DNA of 64,000 bases from Rhodococcus sp. IEGM 1381 (GTDB taxonomy: Bacteria; Actinomycetota; Actinomycetes; Mycobacteriales; Mycobacteriaceae): NCBI RefSeq assembly GCF_030056795.1, contig NZ_JASHKQ010000019.1, positions 1 through 64,000 on the forward strand, read 5' to 3'. The first letter of the stretch is position 1; each line of letters begins with the position of its first letter. Below the pieces are notes generated by a model. That model was not told where the DNA came from. It saw only the letters and a list, made by a program, of their open reading frames with translations, and did not search any database. Position numbers and translations under genes: made by a program. Shown here piece after piece: positions 43,255 to 52,826 of this stretch.

Positions 43255-44394
43255 GTGCGCGACCTCGTTGAAATCGGCATGGGCAGAGAAGCCCGCCGCA
43301 CCTACCAGCTGGACGACGTGGACATCGTGCCGTCCCGTCGTACTCGGTCGTCGAAGGAGGTGTCGACGGCGTGGCAACTCGACGCGTACCGCTTCGACAT
43401 CCCGGTGCTCGCCCATCCGACCGATGCCCTGGTCTCGCCCGCGTTCGCGATCGAGCTGGGTCGCCAAGGCGGACTCGGAGTCGTCAACGGTGAGGGCCTC
43501 TGGGCCCGTCATGCGGACGTACAGGCCAAGTTGGATCAGCTGATCCATATCGCCGAGACCGATGTCGATCCCGATGCGCCGATCGCATTTCTGCAGGAGT
43601 TGCATGCCGCGCCGCTGCAGCCCGATCTGCTGTCGGCCGCAGTCGGCCAGGTACGCGATTCCGGGGTCACCGTCGCCGTGCGGGTGAGTCCGCAGAACGC
43701 ACGTGCGTTGACACCCGCTCTGGTCGCCGCCGGCCTGGATCTGCTGGTCATCCAGGGCACCATCATCTCCGCCGAGCACGTGGCGCACGGCGACGAAGAG
43801 CCGCTCAACCTCAAGACGTTCATCGCCGAACTCGACGTCCCCGTCATCGCCGGTGGCGTCAGCGATCACCGCACCGCGCTGCACCTGATGCGCACGGGTG
43901 CGGCGGGCGTCATCGTCGGCTACGGCTCCGTCGAAGGCGGCACCACCACCGGTGAGGTACTGGGCATCGGCGTTCCGATGGCTACCGCGATCGCCGACGC
44001 GGCAGCCGCGCGTCGGGACTATCTGGACGAGACCGGCGGGCGCTACGTGCACGTCATCGCCGACGGCGACATCACGACGTCCGGTGCGTTGGCCAAGGCC
44101 ATCGCCTGCGGAGCCGACGCTGCGGTTCTGGGGGCTCCGTTGGCCGTCGCCGCGGAGGCTCCCGGGGGTGGCTGGTACTGGCCGTCCGCGGCGGCGCATC
44201 CGTCGATGCCGCGTGGCGCGTTGCTGCCGATGTCGGCGGGGGAGCGTCCGAGCCTCGATCAGGTGCTGCACGGACCGTCTCGCGAGTCGTACGGCTCGAT
44301 CAACCTCGTCGGCGGACTACGTCGGTCCATGGCGAAGTCGGGGTACTCCGATCTCAAGGAATTCCAGAAGGTGGGCCTGAACGTTCGGGCTTGA
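43255..44394 (+). CDS. guaB3: GuaB3 family IMP dehydrogenase-related protein
   Basis: A 379-residue IMPDH-fold protein without CBS domains, corresponding to Rv3410c. The opening VEIGMGREARRTYQLDD and the phosphate-site sequence CGADAAVLGAPLAVAAEAPGG-type strand fit the family. Where IMPDH and GMP reductase have the catalytic Cys (GSICTTR), this protein reads GYGSVEGGTTTGEVLG, so the active-site Cys is missing at that place, as in mycobacterial GuaB3. It probably does not act as a standard IMPDH. The GTG start is 56 bp after guaB. A terminator follows. Confidence 0.92.
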   Translation: MRDLVEIGMGREARRTYQLDDVDIVPSRRTRSSKEVSTAWQLDAYRFDIPVLAHPTDALVSPAFAIELGRQGGLGVVNGEGLWARHADVQAKLDQLIHIAETDVDPDAPIAFLQELHAAPLQPDLLSAAVGQVRDSGVTVAVRVSPQNARALTPALVAAGLDLLVIQGTIISAEHVAHGDEEPLNLKTFIAELDVPVIAGGVSDHRTALHLMRTGAAGVIVGYGSVEGGTTTGEVLGIGVPMATAIADAAAARRDYLDETGGRYVHVIADGDITTSGALAKAIACGADAAVLGAPLAVAAEAPGGGWYWPSAAAHPSMPRGALLPMSAGERPSLDQVLHGPSRESYGSINLVGGLRRSMAKSGYSDLKEFQKVGLNVRA

Positions 44395-44409
44395 TCAGCT
44401 GCACCTTTC

Positions 44410-44447
44410 AAGGGCGCGTACTCCTGTCACCGGGGGTGCGCGCCCTT
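44410..44447 (+). terminator. Terminator after guaB3
   Basis: A 9-bp stem (AAGGGCGCG and CGCGCCCTT) with a 20-nt loop, followed by CGTCGT, lies 15 bp after the guaB3 stop. Confidence 0.6.
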
Positions 44448-44604
44448 CGTCGTGAGCGGAAGTTCGTAGCCCGCTACGAAGTCTCGTGCACATAAGCCGA
44501 CCCTGAGTTGGTGATACCTCTCGTAACAGCTAGAATTGCTTGTGGCGGTAGTCACATGGGGGTGTGCATACTGTTCGACAGCAACGGATGTAGCGGAGGT
44601 CACC

Positions 44605-46359
44605 ATGGGTTCAGCTGTTCGCGCCACGGATTACGACGTTCTGATCGTCGGTTCGGGCTTCGGCGGAAGTGTCACTGCGCTGAGGCTGGTGGAGAAGGGA
44701 TACCGCGTCGGGATCCTGGAAGCCGGGCAGCGCTTCGAGGACAAGGACTTCGCGAAGAACAGCTGGGATCTCAAGCGCTTCCTGTGGGCACCGAAGCTGG
44801 GCCTCTACGGCATCCAGCGCGTGCACCTGTTGCGCGATTGTCTCATCCTCGCCGGTGCCGGAGTGGGCGGTGGGTCGCTGAACTACGCGAACACCCTCTA
44901 CAAGCCTCAGGCACCCTTCTTCGAGGACAAGCAGTGGGCGCACATCACCGATTGGAGCAGTGAGCTCTCTCCGTTCTACGACCAGGCCACCCGCATGCTC
45001 GGCGTGGTGCGCAATCCGCACATGACCCCCGCCGACGAGGTGATGAAGTCGGTCGCCGAGGACATGGGTGTCGCCGATACTTTCATCCAGACACCGGTGG
45101 GCGTGTTCTTCGGTGACGAACCCGGCAAGACCGTCCCGGACCCGTACTTCGGTGGTGCCGGCCCCGAGCGAACCGGATGCATCGAATGCGGTGAGTGCAT
45201 GACCGGGTGTCGCCACGGTGCCAAGAACACGTTGCTGAAGAACTACCTCGGCTTGGCCGAGCGCGCGGGAGCCGAGATTGTGCCGATGACGACGGTGTCC
45301 GGCCTCCGCCCTAGATCCGACGGCACCTGGGATGTCGACACCGAGCGCACCGGCGCTCGACTCCGCAAGGGCAAGAAGACGTACAGCGCTGCCAATGTCG
45401 TGTTGGCGGCAGGCACCTGGGGCACCCAGAACCTGCTGCACAAGATGAAAGACACGGGCGCGCTGCCCAAACTGTCGGACACACTCGGCGAACTGACGCG
45501 CACCAACTCCGAGTCGATAGTCGGAGCGGCCAAGCTGGCGGTCGATCCCGATATGGACCTCACGCGCGGAGTCGCCATCACGTCCTCGTTCCACCCCAGT
45601 CCCAACACGCATATCGAACCGTGCCGCTACGGCAAGGGCTCCAACGCGATGGGCATGCTGCAGACCCTGATGACCGACGGCGGAGGAAAGATTCCGCGGT
45701 GGCTCAAGTTCGTGTTCGCGCTGATCATCCACCCGATTCAGTTCGTCCGCGTCGTCAACGTCCGGCACTGGAGCGAGCGCACCATCATCGCGCTGGTGAT
45801 GCAGAACCTCGACAACTCGATCACCACGTTCACCAAGCGTGGGCCGTTCGGCCGCAAGATCTCCAGCAGGCAGGGCCACGGTGAGCCGAACCCGACGTGG
45901 ATCCCCGAGGGCAACGACGCCACCCGGCGCATCGCCAAGAAGATCGGCGGAGTCGCTGGTGGCACCTGGGGAGAGCTGTTCAACATCCCGCTCACCGCAC
46001 ACTTCCTCGGCGGCTGCGCCATCGCCTTGGATTCAGCGCACGGCGTCATCGATCCGTACCACCGCGTCCACGGATACCCGACGCTGAGCGTGGTGGACGG
46101 GGCGGCCGTGTCGGCAAACCTCGGGGTCAACCCGTCGCTGACCATCAGCGCGCAGGCCGAGCGGTCCGCCGCACTGTGGCCGAACAGGGGCGAGCTGGAT
46201 CTTCGTCCGGCACAGGGGCTTCCGTATCAGCGGCTCGACCCCATCGCCCCCAACTCGCCCGTCGTCCCGGTGGACGCTCCGGGTGGACTGAGACTGCCGA
46301 TCGTCGAGATCAGGTCCGGCTCTGCGGCGCTGCACGTCGAGCATTCGGGTGTTGCGTAA
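44605..46359 (+). CDS. choD: GMC-family oxidoreductase, ChoD-like cholesterol oxidase
   Basis: A 584-residue flavoprotein in the position of choD (Rv3409c). The FAD dinucleotide motif is LIVGSGFGGSVTALRL. The C-terminal GMC signature has the active-site His in HFLGGCAIAL and Asn in LGVNPSLTISAQAE. A Cys cluster, GCIECGECMTGCRHG, is characteristic of this ChoD subgroup and could bind metal. There is no signal peptide. In mycobacteria ChoD's role in cholesterol breakdown is disputed, so the substrate should be taken as a sterol or other alcohol. The ATG follows a perfect GGAGGT. Confidence 0.88.
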   Translation: MGSAVRATDYDVLIVGSGFGGSVTALRLVEKGYRVGILEAGQRFEDKDFAKNSWDLKRFLWAPKLGLYGIQRVHLLRDCLILAGAGVGGGSLNYANTLYKPQAPFFEDKQWAHITDWSSELSPFYDQATRMLGVVRNPHMTPADEVMKSVAEDMGVADTFIQTPVGVFFGDEPGKTVPDPYFGGAGPERTGCIECGECMTGCRHGAKNTLLKNYLGLAERAGAEIVPMTTVSGLRPRSDGTWDVDTERTGARLRKGKKTYSAANVVLAAGTWGTQNLLHKMKDTGALPKLSDTLGELTRTNSESIVGAAKLAVDPDMDLTRGVAITSSFHPSPNTHIEPCRYGKGSNAMGMLQTLMTDGGGKIPRWLKFVFALIIHPIQFVRVVNVRHWSERTIIALVMQNLDNSITTFTKRGPFGRKISSRQGHGEPNPTWIPEGNDATRRIAKKIGGVAGGTWGELFNIPLTAHFLGGCAIALDSAHGVIDPYHRVHGYPTLSVVDGAAVSANLGVNPSLTISAQAERSAALWPNRGELDLRPAQGLPYQRLDPIAPNSPVVPVDAPGGLRLPIVEIRSGSAALHVEHSGVA

Positions 46360-46377
46360 GCGCTGCAGCAGTCCCAC

Positions 46378-46383
46378 TAGACT
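46378..46383 (+). promoter_or_regulatory. Putative -10 box for leaderless guaA mRNA
   Basis: TAGACT lies 6 nt before the guaA GTG, with no ribosome-binding site between. Confidence 0.5.
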
Positions 46384-46389
46384 GACCCG

Positions 46390-47982
<1,593 letters not shown>

Positions 47983-47984
47983 CC

Positions 47985-48245
47985 TTAGCTTTTTCTGCTG
48001 GGACCCAATAGAAGAGCGACTCCGACGGCGACCGCAGCAATCACGAAGACCCAGCGAAATTGCACGTCGCCCAGGGCCGCGATCGCATCCTGCCCGATGA
48101 TGGCTGCGACCGAGACGACCATGGCGGCCAGTCCGGCAAGCAACAGCAGCGCCGACGGTCCGCGGCGGTTCGAGTTCTGCGCCTCGGTGTCGGAATCACT
48201 GTCGCCGTAGTCGTGTCCGATCCTGTCGGAGTTGTTCTTCTTCAC
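47985..48245 (-). CDS. Small two-helix membrane protein downstream of the PspC protein
   Basis: An 86-residue protein: a charged N-terminus (KKNNSDRIGHDYGDSDS) and two hydrophobic helices (LLLLAGLAAMVVSVAAII and WVFVIAAVAVGVALLL) ending in LGPSRKS. The GTG start overlaps the stop of the PspC-domain gene by 4 bp (GTGA), so it is coupled to it. The function is unknown. It may assist the PspC-domain protein in envelope-stress sensing, which is inferred only from operon structure. Confidence 0.7.
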   Translation of the reverse strand: MKKNNSDRIGHDYGDSDSDTEAQNSNRRGPSALLLLAGLAAMVVSVAAIIGQDAIAALGDVQFRWVFVIAAVAVGVALLLGPSRKS

Positions 48246-49606
48246 TTCTGCACCTTCAACTCGCCGAATGCCACATCTCCCACGATCGTCAGGACCTGAG
48301 CGTCGGTGCTCGTTGCCGGACCGAACCGCGTTTCGGTGGGGCACGTACCCATCGCCGACTCGCACTCCACGATCACGTTCATCGAATCGGGCACGGTGAC
48401 CGACGCAGTGCCCAGTGCTACATCGATTTTCACGGTGCGGTTTTCGGTGAGCGTCAGGCCCGTGAGGTCCAGATTCAGGTCACCAAGACCGACGTCGTAC
48501 GTCGGAGCCAGGTCGGCATTGGTCGACGGAACGACCCGCTGGGTTCCCGACGGACCATTGCCCAGGTCCAGCGGTCCGACCGCCGATGCCAGGACGACGA
48601 ATCCGGCTAGGGGTGCCGCGACCACCAGCAGTCCGTACCCCTTGCGGAGGAAGGCTCCGAGGATCAGCCCGACCGCGATGATCGACAACGCGACGGCTCC
48701 GACGCGTCCTGCTGTGGCCCAGTCCCCGCCGGACGCGGCTCCGACCGCGGCGGTGACGGCAGCACCGAGCAGTGCAAGGCCGAGAAAGCTTGCTGTCCAC
48801 CGTGATCGGTGTTTACGCTCGATCGCTGCCGGTGGGAATGCCGGTGCCGGTTCGGGGAGATCCCAGGCGAACGGAGCCACCCCGAGCGGGTCCCACGACG
48901 GGGGAGTCACCGACGGCGTTTCGGCCGGCTTCTGCTTGCTCAGATTCACGGTGTGGTCGGCACCGGAGTCTGCAGCATCGGAGCTACCGGCTGCTTTCGG
49001 CGTCGGAACGTAACTCGTCGGCAAGGTCGTGTACGGGCTGTAGTGCTCCTGCTGAAACTGCGGCGGCCGATACTGCGCGGCCGTCCACTGTTCCGCTGAC
49101 GTACTGTACGAGCCGAAAGGCTTGGGCGCGTAGTAGTTTCGAGAGAACTCTTCCGTCCGCATGTACGGTGGCGGCTCCGGGCAACGCTGATGCAGCAACC
49201 ACAGGCCACCGAGCATGGCCAACAGCGAGATGAGCCCCGAACCTCCGAGCCCGACACCCACCGGGCCTATCGTCGACACCGCGATCACCAACGCCACCGC
49301 GACGACCACCATCTTGGTCGTCGAATCGGAGCTGGTGCCGCGGCCGACGAGCGACTCTGCGCCCGACGCAGTGTCACCGGCTCGGCTGAGCACCAACCAC
49401 GCCGCCAGATACAGCACGATGCCGGCACCGCCGAACAGGGTGGACACGACGAACGCGACCCGAATCAGAACAGGATCCACGTCGTAGCGATAGCCGATAC
49501 CGGCTGCGACACCCGCCACGTGTCCGCGTTGCGGCAATCGGTGCGGACGGGTTCGCCACATCTGCTGAATTTGATCCGAGACGGTCACGTTGCTCATGAC
49601 AACCAT
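48242..49606 (-). CDS. PspC-domain membrane protein, EsrI-like
   Basis: A 454-residue membrane protein with an N-terminal PspC domain (GHVAGVAAGIGYRYDVDP, then LIRVAFVVSTLFGGAGIVLYLAAWLVL), two more helices, a Pro/Tyr-rich cytosolic linker, three further helices around residues 280-360, and a C-terminal beta-rich domain like those of LiaF/DUF2154 proteins (KIDVALGTASVTVPD). The layout and divergent position beside a PspC-type kinase match EsrI of the corynebacterial EsrISR system, which inhibits the kinase. I use the ATG with GGAAA 7 nt upstream; another ATG is 9 bp downstream. Confidence 0.82.
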   Translation of the reverse strand: MVVMSNVTVSDQIQQMWRTRPHRLPQRGHVAGVAAGIGYRYDVDPVLIRVAFVVSTLFGGAGIVLYLAAWLVLSRAGDTASGAESLVGRGTSSDSTTKMVVVAVALVIAVSTIGPVGVGLGGSGLISLLAMLGGLWLLHQRCPEPPPYMRTEEFSRNYYAPKPFGSYSTSAEQWTAAQYRPPQFQQEHYSPYTTLPTSYVPTPKAAGSSDAADSGADHTVNLSKQKPAETPSVTPPSWDPLGVAPFAWDLPEPAPAFPPAAIERKHRSRWTASFLGLALLGAAVTAAVGAASGGDWATAGRVGAVALSIIAVGLILGAFLRKGYGLLVVAAPLAGFVVLASAVGPLDLGNGPSGTQRVVPSTNADLAPTYDVGLGDLNLDLTGLTLTENRTVKIDVALGTASVTVPDSMNVIVECESAMGTCPTETRFGPATSTDAQVLTIVGDVAFGELKVQK

Positions 49607-49631
49607 CGTGACGTTTCCGATCGTGAAACAC

Positions 49632-49649
49632 ATCAGGGATACCCCTGAT
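49632..49649. promoter_or_regulatory. Palindromic operator 1 between divergent PspC genes
   Basis: ATCAGGG-ATAC-CCCTGAT is a perfect 7-4-7 palindrome, 26 bp upstream of the PspC-domain gene start. It is preceded by GAAACAC. It has the same architecture as operator 2. Confidence 0.8.
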
Positions 49650-49691
49650 ATCGACCCCGAGCGTGATCGGACGTCGTCGAAGGCGCGAAAC

Positions 49692-49709
49692 ATCAGGGCG
49701 AACCCTGAT
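49692..49709. promoter_or_regulatory. Palindromic operator 2 between divergent PspC genes
   Basis: ATCAGGG-CGAA-CCCTGAT has the same arms as operator 1, centred exactly 60 bp away and again preceded by GAAAC. It ends 22 bp before a CAGGAT -10-like box (49732-49737), which is 6 nt before the kinase GTG, so it would abut the -35 region. It is a likely binding site for the LuxR-type regulator encoded just downstream. Confidence 0.8.
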
Positions 49710-49743
49710 GCGACACCCGCCCTGTCCGTGCCAGGATCGAGGC

Positions 49744-51090
49744 GTGCACCCTGTCGACAATCCCTCCGTTGACGCCGCCCGCAACACACCACCCGTAGCC
49801 GGCGACGCGCCGGTCGCCCCTGTTACCTTTCCTGTCGCTCCTGCACGCTCTGCTCCGGTGCCCTATCGACGACGCGGCGGCGGACGCATCGTCGGCGGCG
49901 TAGCCGGGGGTCTGGCCGACCACCTCGGCGTCGACGTCTTCAAGATTCGGGTGGCCTTCGCGCTGCTCGCGGCCTCGGCCGGTGCCGGGATCGCAACCTA
50001 CGGCCTGATCTGGATGTTCACGCCCGTCGGCGACGACACGGCACACCCGAGTGCCGCCGAACGTCAGCGTGCGCTGGGGTTGGCCGCCATCGGTCTCGGC
50101 CTCGCGGTGGGGCTTGCCTGGCTCCTCAGCGGTACTGCCGCATCGGTCATCGTGCCGGTCATCGTCGTGGTGGTCGGTGCAGCGCTGGTGTGGCGCGAGT
50201 TCGACGTGGAGGGTCCACGGACGGCGTTGGGATTGCCCAAGCATCCGACCGTGCTGAGCTGGGCGCGGGTGGTCGGCGGAGCAACACTGATCGTCCTCGG
50301 GCTGGGGGTGGTGGTCCTTGCCCGCGTCGATTTGGCCGCACTGCGTTCGTCGCTGCTGGCGGTGGTGGTCACCCTCGTCGGCGTCGGCTTGTTGACGGTT
50401 CCCATCTGGCTGCGAATGTGGCGTGCGCTCGGTGCCGAGCGATCTGCGCGTATTCGTAACGACGAACGTGAGGAGATTGCCTCGCACTTGCACGACTCGG
50501 TGCTGCAGACACTCGCCTTGATCCAGAAGCAGTCCGACCGGCCGCAGGAGGTGATGCGGTTGGCGCGCGGGCAGGAGCGGGAGCTACGCAAATGGCTGTT
50601 CGACGGCGGTGACACCGACAACTCCAGCTTGGCCGATGCCCTCAAGACCATCTCCGGTGAGGTCGAGGATCAGCACGGTGTGACCGTCAGGCCCATCACC
50701 GTCGGAGACGTGCATCTGCTGCCCGACGACATCGAATCCGGCCTGTCCAGGGAAAGTTTCACCGCGCTTCTCGGTGCCACGCGAGAGGCACTGGTCAACG
50801 CGGCCAAGCATTCCGGTGAGACCAACATCGATCTGTTCGCCGAAACCGAAGCGGAGCAGGTCAGCATCTTCGTCCGCGACCGCGGAACCGGGTTCGACGA
50901 ATCCGAGGTTCCCGAGGACCGGCAGGGCCTCGCGAAGTCCATCAGAGGTCGTGTCGAACGCCGCGGCGGCACCGTGCAGGTACGGTCGACCGTCGGCAAG
51001 GGCACAGAAGTACGCATCTTCATGCCCCGCAACGGCAGTACTGTGACCACTGAATCGCCCGAATCCAACCAGCAGGAGCAGCCGACGTGA
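49744..51090 (+). CDS. PspC-type sensor histidine kinase, EsrS-like
   Basis: A 448-residue sensor kinase. The N-terminal PspC domain (GGGRIVGGVAGGLADHLG) is followed by about six membrane helices, then a HisKA_3 dimerisation domain with phospho-acceptor H250 (ASHLHDSVLQTLALIQ) and an HATPase_c domain (REALVNAAKHSG, DRGTGFD). PspC fused to a NarL-type kinase is the hallmark of EsrS and its mycobacterial relatives, which sense cell-envelope stress. I choose the GTG that follows AGGAT; longer in-frame starts would run through the operator region. It overlaps the regulator gene by 4 bp. Confidence 0.88.
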   Translation: MHPVDNPSVDAARNTPPVAGDAPVAPVTFPVAPARSAPVPYRRRGGGRIVGGVAGGLADHLGVDVFKIRVAFALLAASAGAGIATYGLIWMFTPVGDDTAHPSAAERQRALGLAAIGLGLAVGLAWLLSGTAASVIVPVIVVVVGAALVWREFDVEGPRTALGLPKHPTVLSWARVVGGATLIVLGLGVVVLARVDLAALRSSLLAVVVTLVGVGLLTVPIWLRMWRALGAERSARIRNDEREEIASHLHDSVLQTLALIQKQSDRPQEVMRLARGQERELRKWLFDGGDTDNSSLADALKTISGEVEDQHGVTVRPITVGDVHLLPDDIESGLSRESFTALLGATREALVNAAKHSGETNIDLFAETEAEQVSIFVRDRGTGFDESEVPEDRQGLAKSIRGRVERRGGTVQVRSTVGKGTEVRIFMPRNGSTVTTESPESNQQEQPT

Positions 51091-51734
51091 CCGACCCGTT
51101 CCGAGTTTTCCTGGTCGACGATCACGCGGTTTTCCGCTCGGGCGTGCGAGCCGAACTGGGCCGTGAGGCGGACATCGTGGTCGTCGGTGAAGCGGGAGGC
51201 GTCGCCGAGGCGGTATCGGGTATCGACTCGACGAAACCCGATGTGGTGTTGCTCGACGTGCACATGCCCGACGGCGGTGGCGTGGCCGTGCTCAATCGCA
51301 TCGCCGAGGGGCCGGTGTGTCTGGCTCTGAGCGTGTCCGACGCGGCCGAGGACGTCATTGCCGTCATCCGTGCGGGGGCCAGGGGGTACGTGACCAAGAC
51401 CATCTCCGGTGCAGAGCTCGCCGACGGTGTTCGACGCGTCGCCGGGGGAGACGCGGTCTTCAGCCCGCGTCTGGCCGGATTCGTCCTCGATTCGTTCACC
51501 GGTCGTAGTGCCGCCCCGGAGCCCCCGCTCGATCCGGAACTGGACTCGCTGACGCCCCGTGAACTGGAGGTTCTGCGGTTGCTGGCGCGCGGATACACCT
51601 ATCGCGAGATTGCCGAGGATCTGTTCATCTCCGTCAAGACCGTCGAGACTCATGCCTCGAATGTTCTCCGAAAGACCCAGCAGTCCAACAGGAACGCACT
51701 CACGCGATGGGCACACAAGCGCCGAATCGACTAG
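51087..51734 (+). CDS. NarL/LuxR-type response regulator, EsrR-like
   Basis: A 215-residue response regulator: receiver domain with phospho-acceptor D57 (VVLLDVHMPDGGG), acidic pocket D11-D12, and a C-terminal LuxR helix-turn-helix (LTPRELEVLRLLARGYTYREIA). The GTG overlaps the kinase stop (GTGA). It should bind as a dimer to palindromes, and the two ATCAGGG-N4-CCCTGAT sites upstream of the kinase are the obvious candidates, implying autoregulation and control of the PspC-domain gene. Confidence 0.92.
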   Translation: MTDPFRVFLVDDHAVFRSGVRAELGREADIVVVGEAGGVAEAVSGIDSTKPDVVLLDVHMPDGGGVAVLNRIAEGPVCLALSVSDAAEDVIAVIRAGARGYVTKTISGAELADGVRRVAGGDAVFSPRLAGFVLDSFTGRSAAPEPPLDPELDSLTPRELEVLRLLARGYTYREIAEDLFISVKTVETHASNVLRKTQQSNRNALTRWAHKRRID

Positions 51735-51749
51735 CCGTCCGCGTCACGC

Positions 51750-51780
51750 TTGACCTTCGACCAACCCGAAGCCTCAGGAT
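51750..51780 (+). promoter_or_regulatory. MerR-type promoter with 19-bp spacer
   Basis: TTGACC and CAGGAT are separated by 19 bp, the over-long spacing typical of MerR-controlled promoters. The spacer contains a dyad, CTTCG-N7-CGAAG (51755-51771). The -10 box is 6 nt before the ATG of the MerR-fusion gene, so the mRNA may be leaderless. This suggests the protein controls its own gene. Confidence 0.55.
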
Positions 51781-51786
51781 TTCGCC

Positions 51787-52794
51787 ATGACTGATTCTGA
51801 CGAAGAGTTCCTGACCATCGGTGTGTTCGCTCGCTCGAGCGGGCTGACCCCCAGTGCCCTGCGCTTCTACGACGACTGTGGGTTGCTCGTCCCGGCGTCC
51901 ATCGACGCGAAGTCCGGCTATCGCTACTACACCCGCGCACAAGCGAAGCGGGCCAACATCATTCGACAACTGCGCGAGATCGGGATGCCACTCGACAAGG
52001 TGGCCGCCGCCCTCGACGGCGTCGGAGCCGCGGCGGTCGAGATCGTGGATCGACACGTCGAGGAGCTTGCCGCGAATGCGCGCGCGGCAGCCGAGGCTGC
52101 GGTGTCGATCCGCCGATTATTCGACGAAAAGTACTGCACGGCAACGGTATCTGCCGCGGAATTTGCCTCCGCAGTAGAACAGGTCTCGTCGGCAGCCGGG
52201 ACGAGTGACGATTTCCCGGTGTTGCAAGGCGTCCTGATCGAGGTGGACGGCAGCAGCGTCACTCTCACTGCGACGGATCGGTATCGACTCTCCACCCGCA
52301 GTCTCGTTGCGCCGTGCTCGCCCGGTGCCCCCTGGTCTCGAATCGCAGCGGTCGGCTCCCTCGGGACGGTGACCGCAACCGGCACCCTCGTGCTGACGGC
52401 AACCGACGACGCGATGGTGATCGACTCCGACGGTGCTCGGGCCGAGGTGGACCCGGTCGACGGTGAATTCCCCGACTGGCGGACGATCATGGACGGTCTG
52501 GCTCCGACCGTGACGAGGGTTGTGCTGCAACGAGATTTCGTTCCGCTCGACGGCGGCACTCTTCGCATAGCCGCCGGGCCGAACGGCGTCTCGGTCGATG
52601 GTGTTCCGGTTCCCGCACAGGTGACCGGTTCGGAGAGTGTGGTGTTCTTCGACGCGGCAGTTCTGCAGGCAGCCGTCGCCTCGGCTGTCGGACCCGACCT
52701 GATGCTCGACATCGCTGCACCGGATCAGCCGATGCTGGTGCGCTCCGCGCTCGACGGCGCTCTGACGACGCTGGTGATGCCGGTTCGCGGCTGA
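51787..52794 (+). CDS. MerR-type regulator fused to a DNA polymerase III beta-clamp-like region
   Basis: A 335-residue fusion. Residues 8-78 are a MerR helix-turn-helix (TIGVFARSSGLTPSALRFYD, then GYRYYTRAQA), and residues 85-112 form the usual MerR dimerisation helix. Residues 120-335 resemble domains 2 and 3 of the sliding clamp DnaN: PVLQGVL (144-150), TATDRYRL (161-168), DGEFPDW (225-231), DQPMLVR (313-319) and the C-terminal MPVR (331-334). Clamp domain 1 is absent, so no normal ring is expected. The cleft that binds clamp-binding peptides lies between domains 2 and 3 in DnaN and may be kept as a sensor. It stands between two two-component systems. The function is unknown. Confidence 0.85.
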   Translation: MTDSDEEFLTIGVFARSSGLTPSALRFYDDCGLLVPASIDAKSGYRYYTRAQAKRANIIRQLREIGMPLDKVAAALDGVGAAAVEIVDRHVEELAANARAAAEAAVSIRRLFDEKYCTATVSAAEFASAVEQVSSAAGTSDDFPVLQGVLIEVDGSSVTLTATDRYRLSTRSLVAPCSPGAPWSRIAAVGSLGTVTATGTLVLTATDDAMVIDSDGARAEVDPVDGEFPDWRTIMDGLAPTVTRVVLQRDFVPLDGGTLRIAAGPNGVSVDGVPVPAQVTGSESVVFFDAAVLQAAVASAVGPDLMLDIAAPDQPMLVRSALDGALTTLVMPVRG

Positions 52795-52826
52795 TCGAGT
52801 GCTTCCTGTCGTCGAAAGTCGGCGAA

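Noticed and set aside
44611..46002. 463-codon frame antisense to choD
   Set aside because: Same kind of antisense shadow; no recognisable domain.
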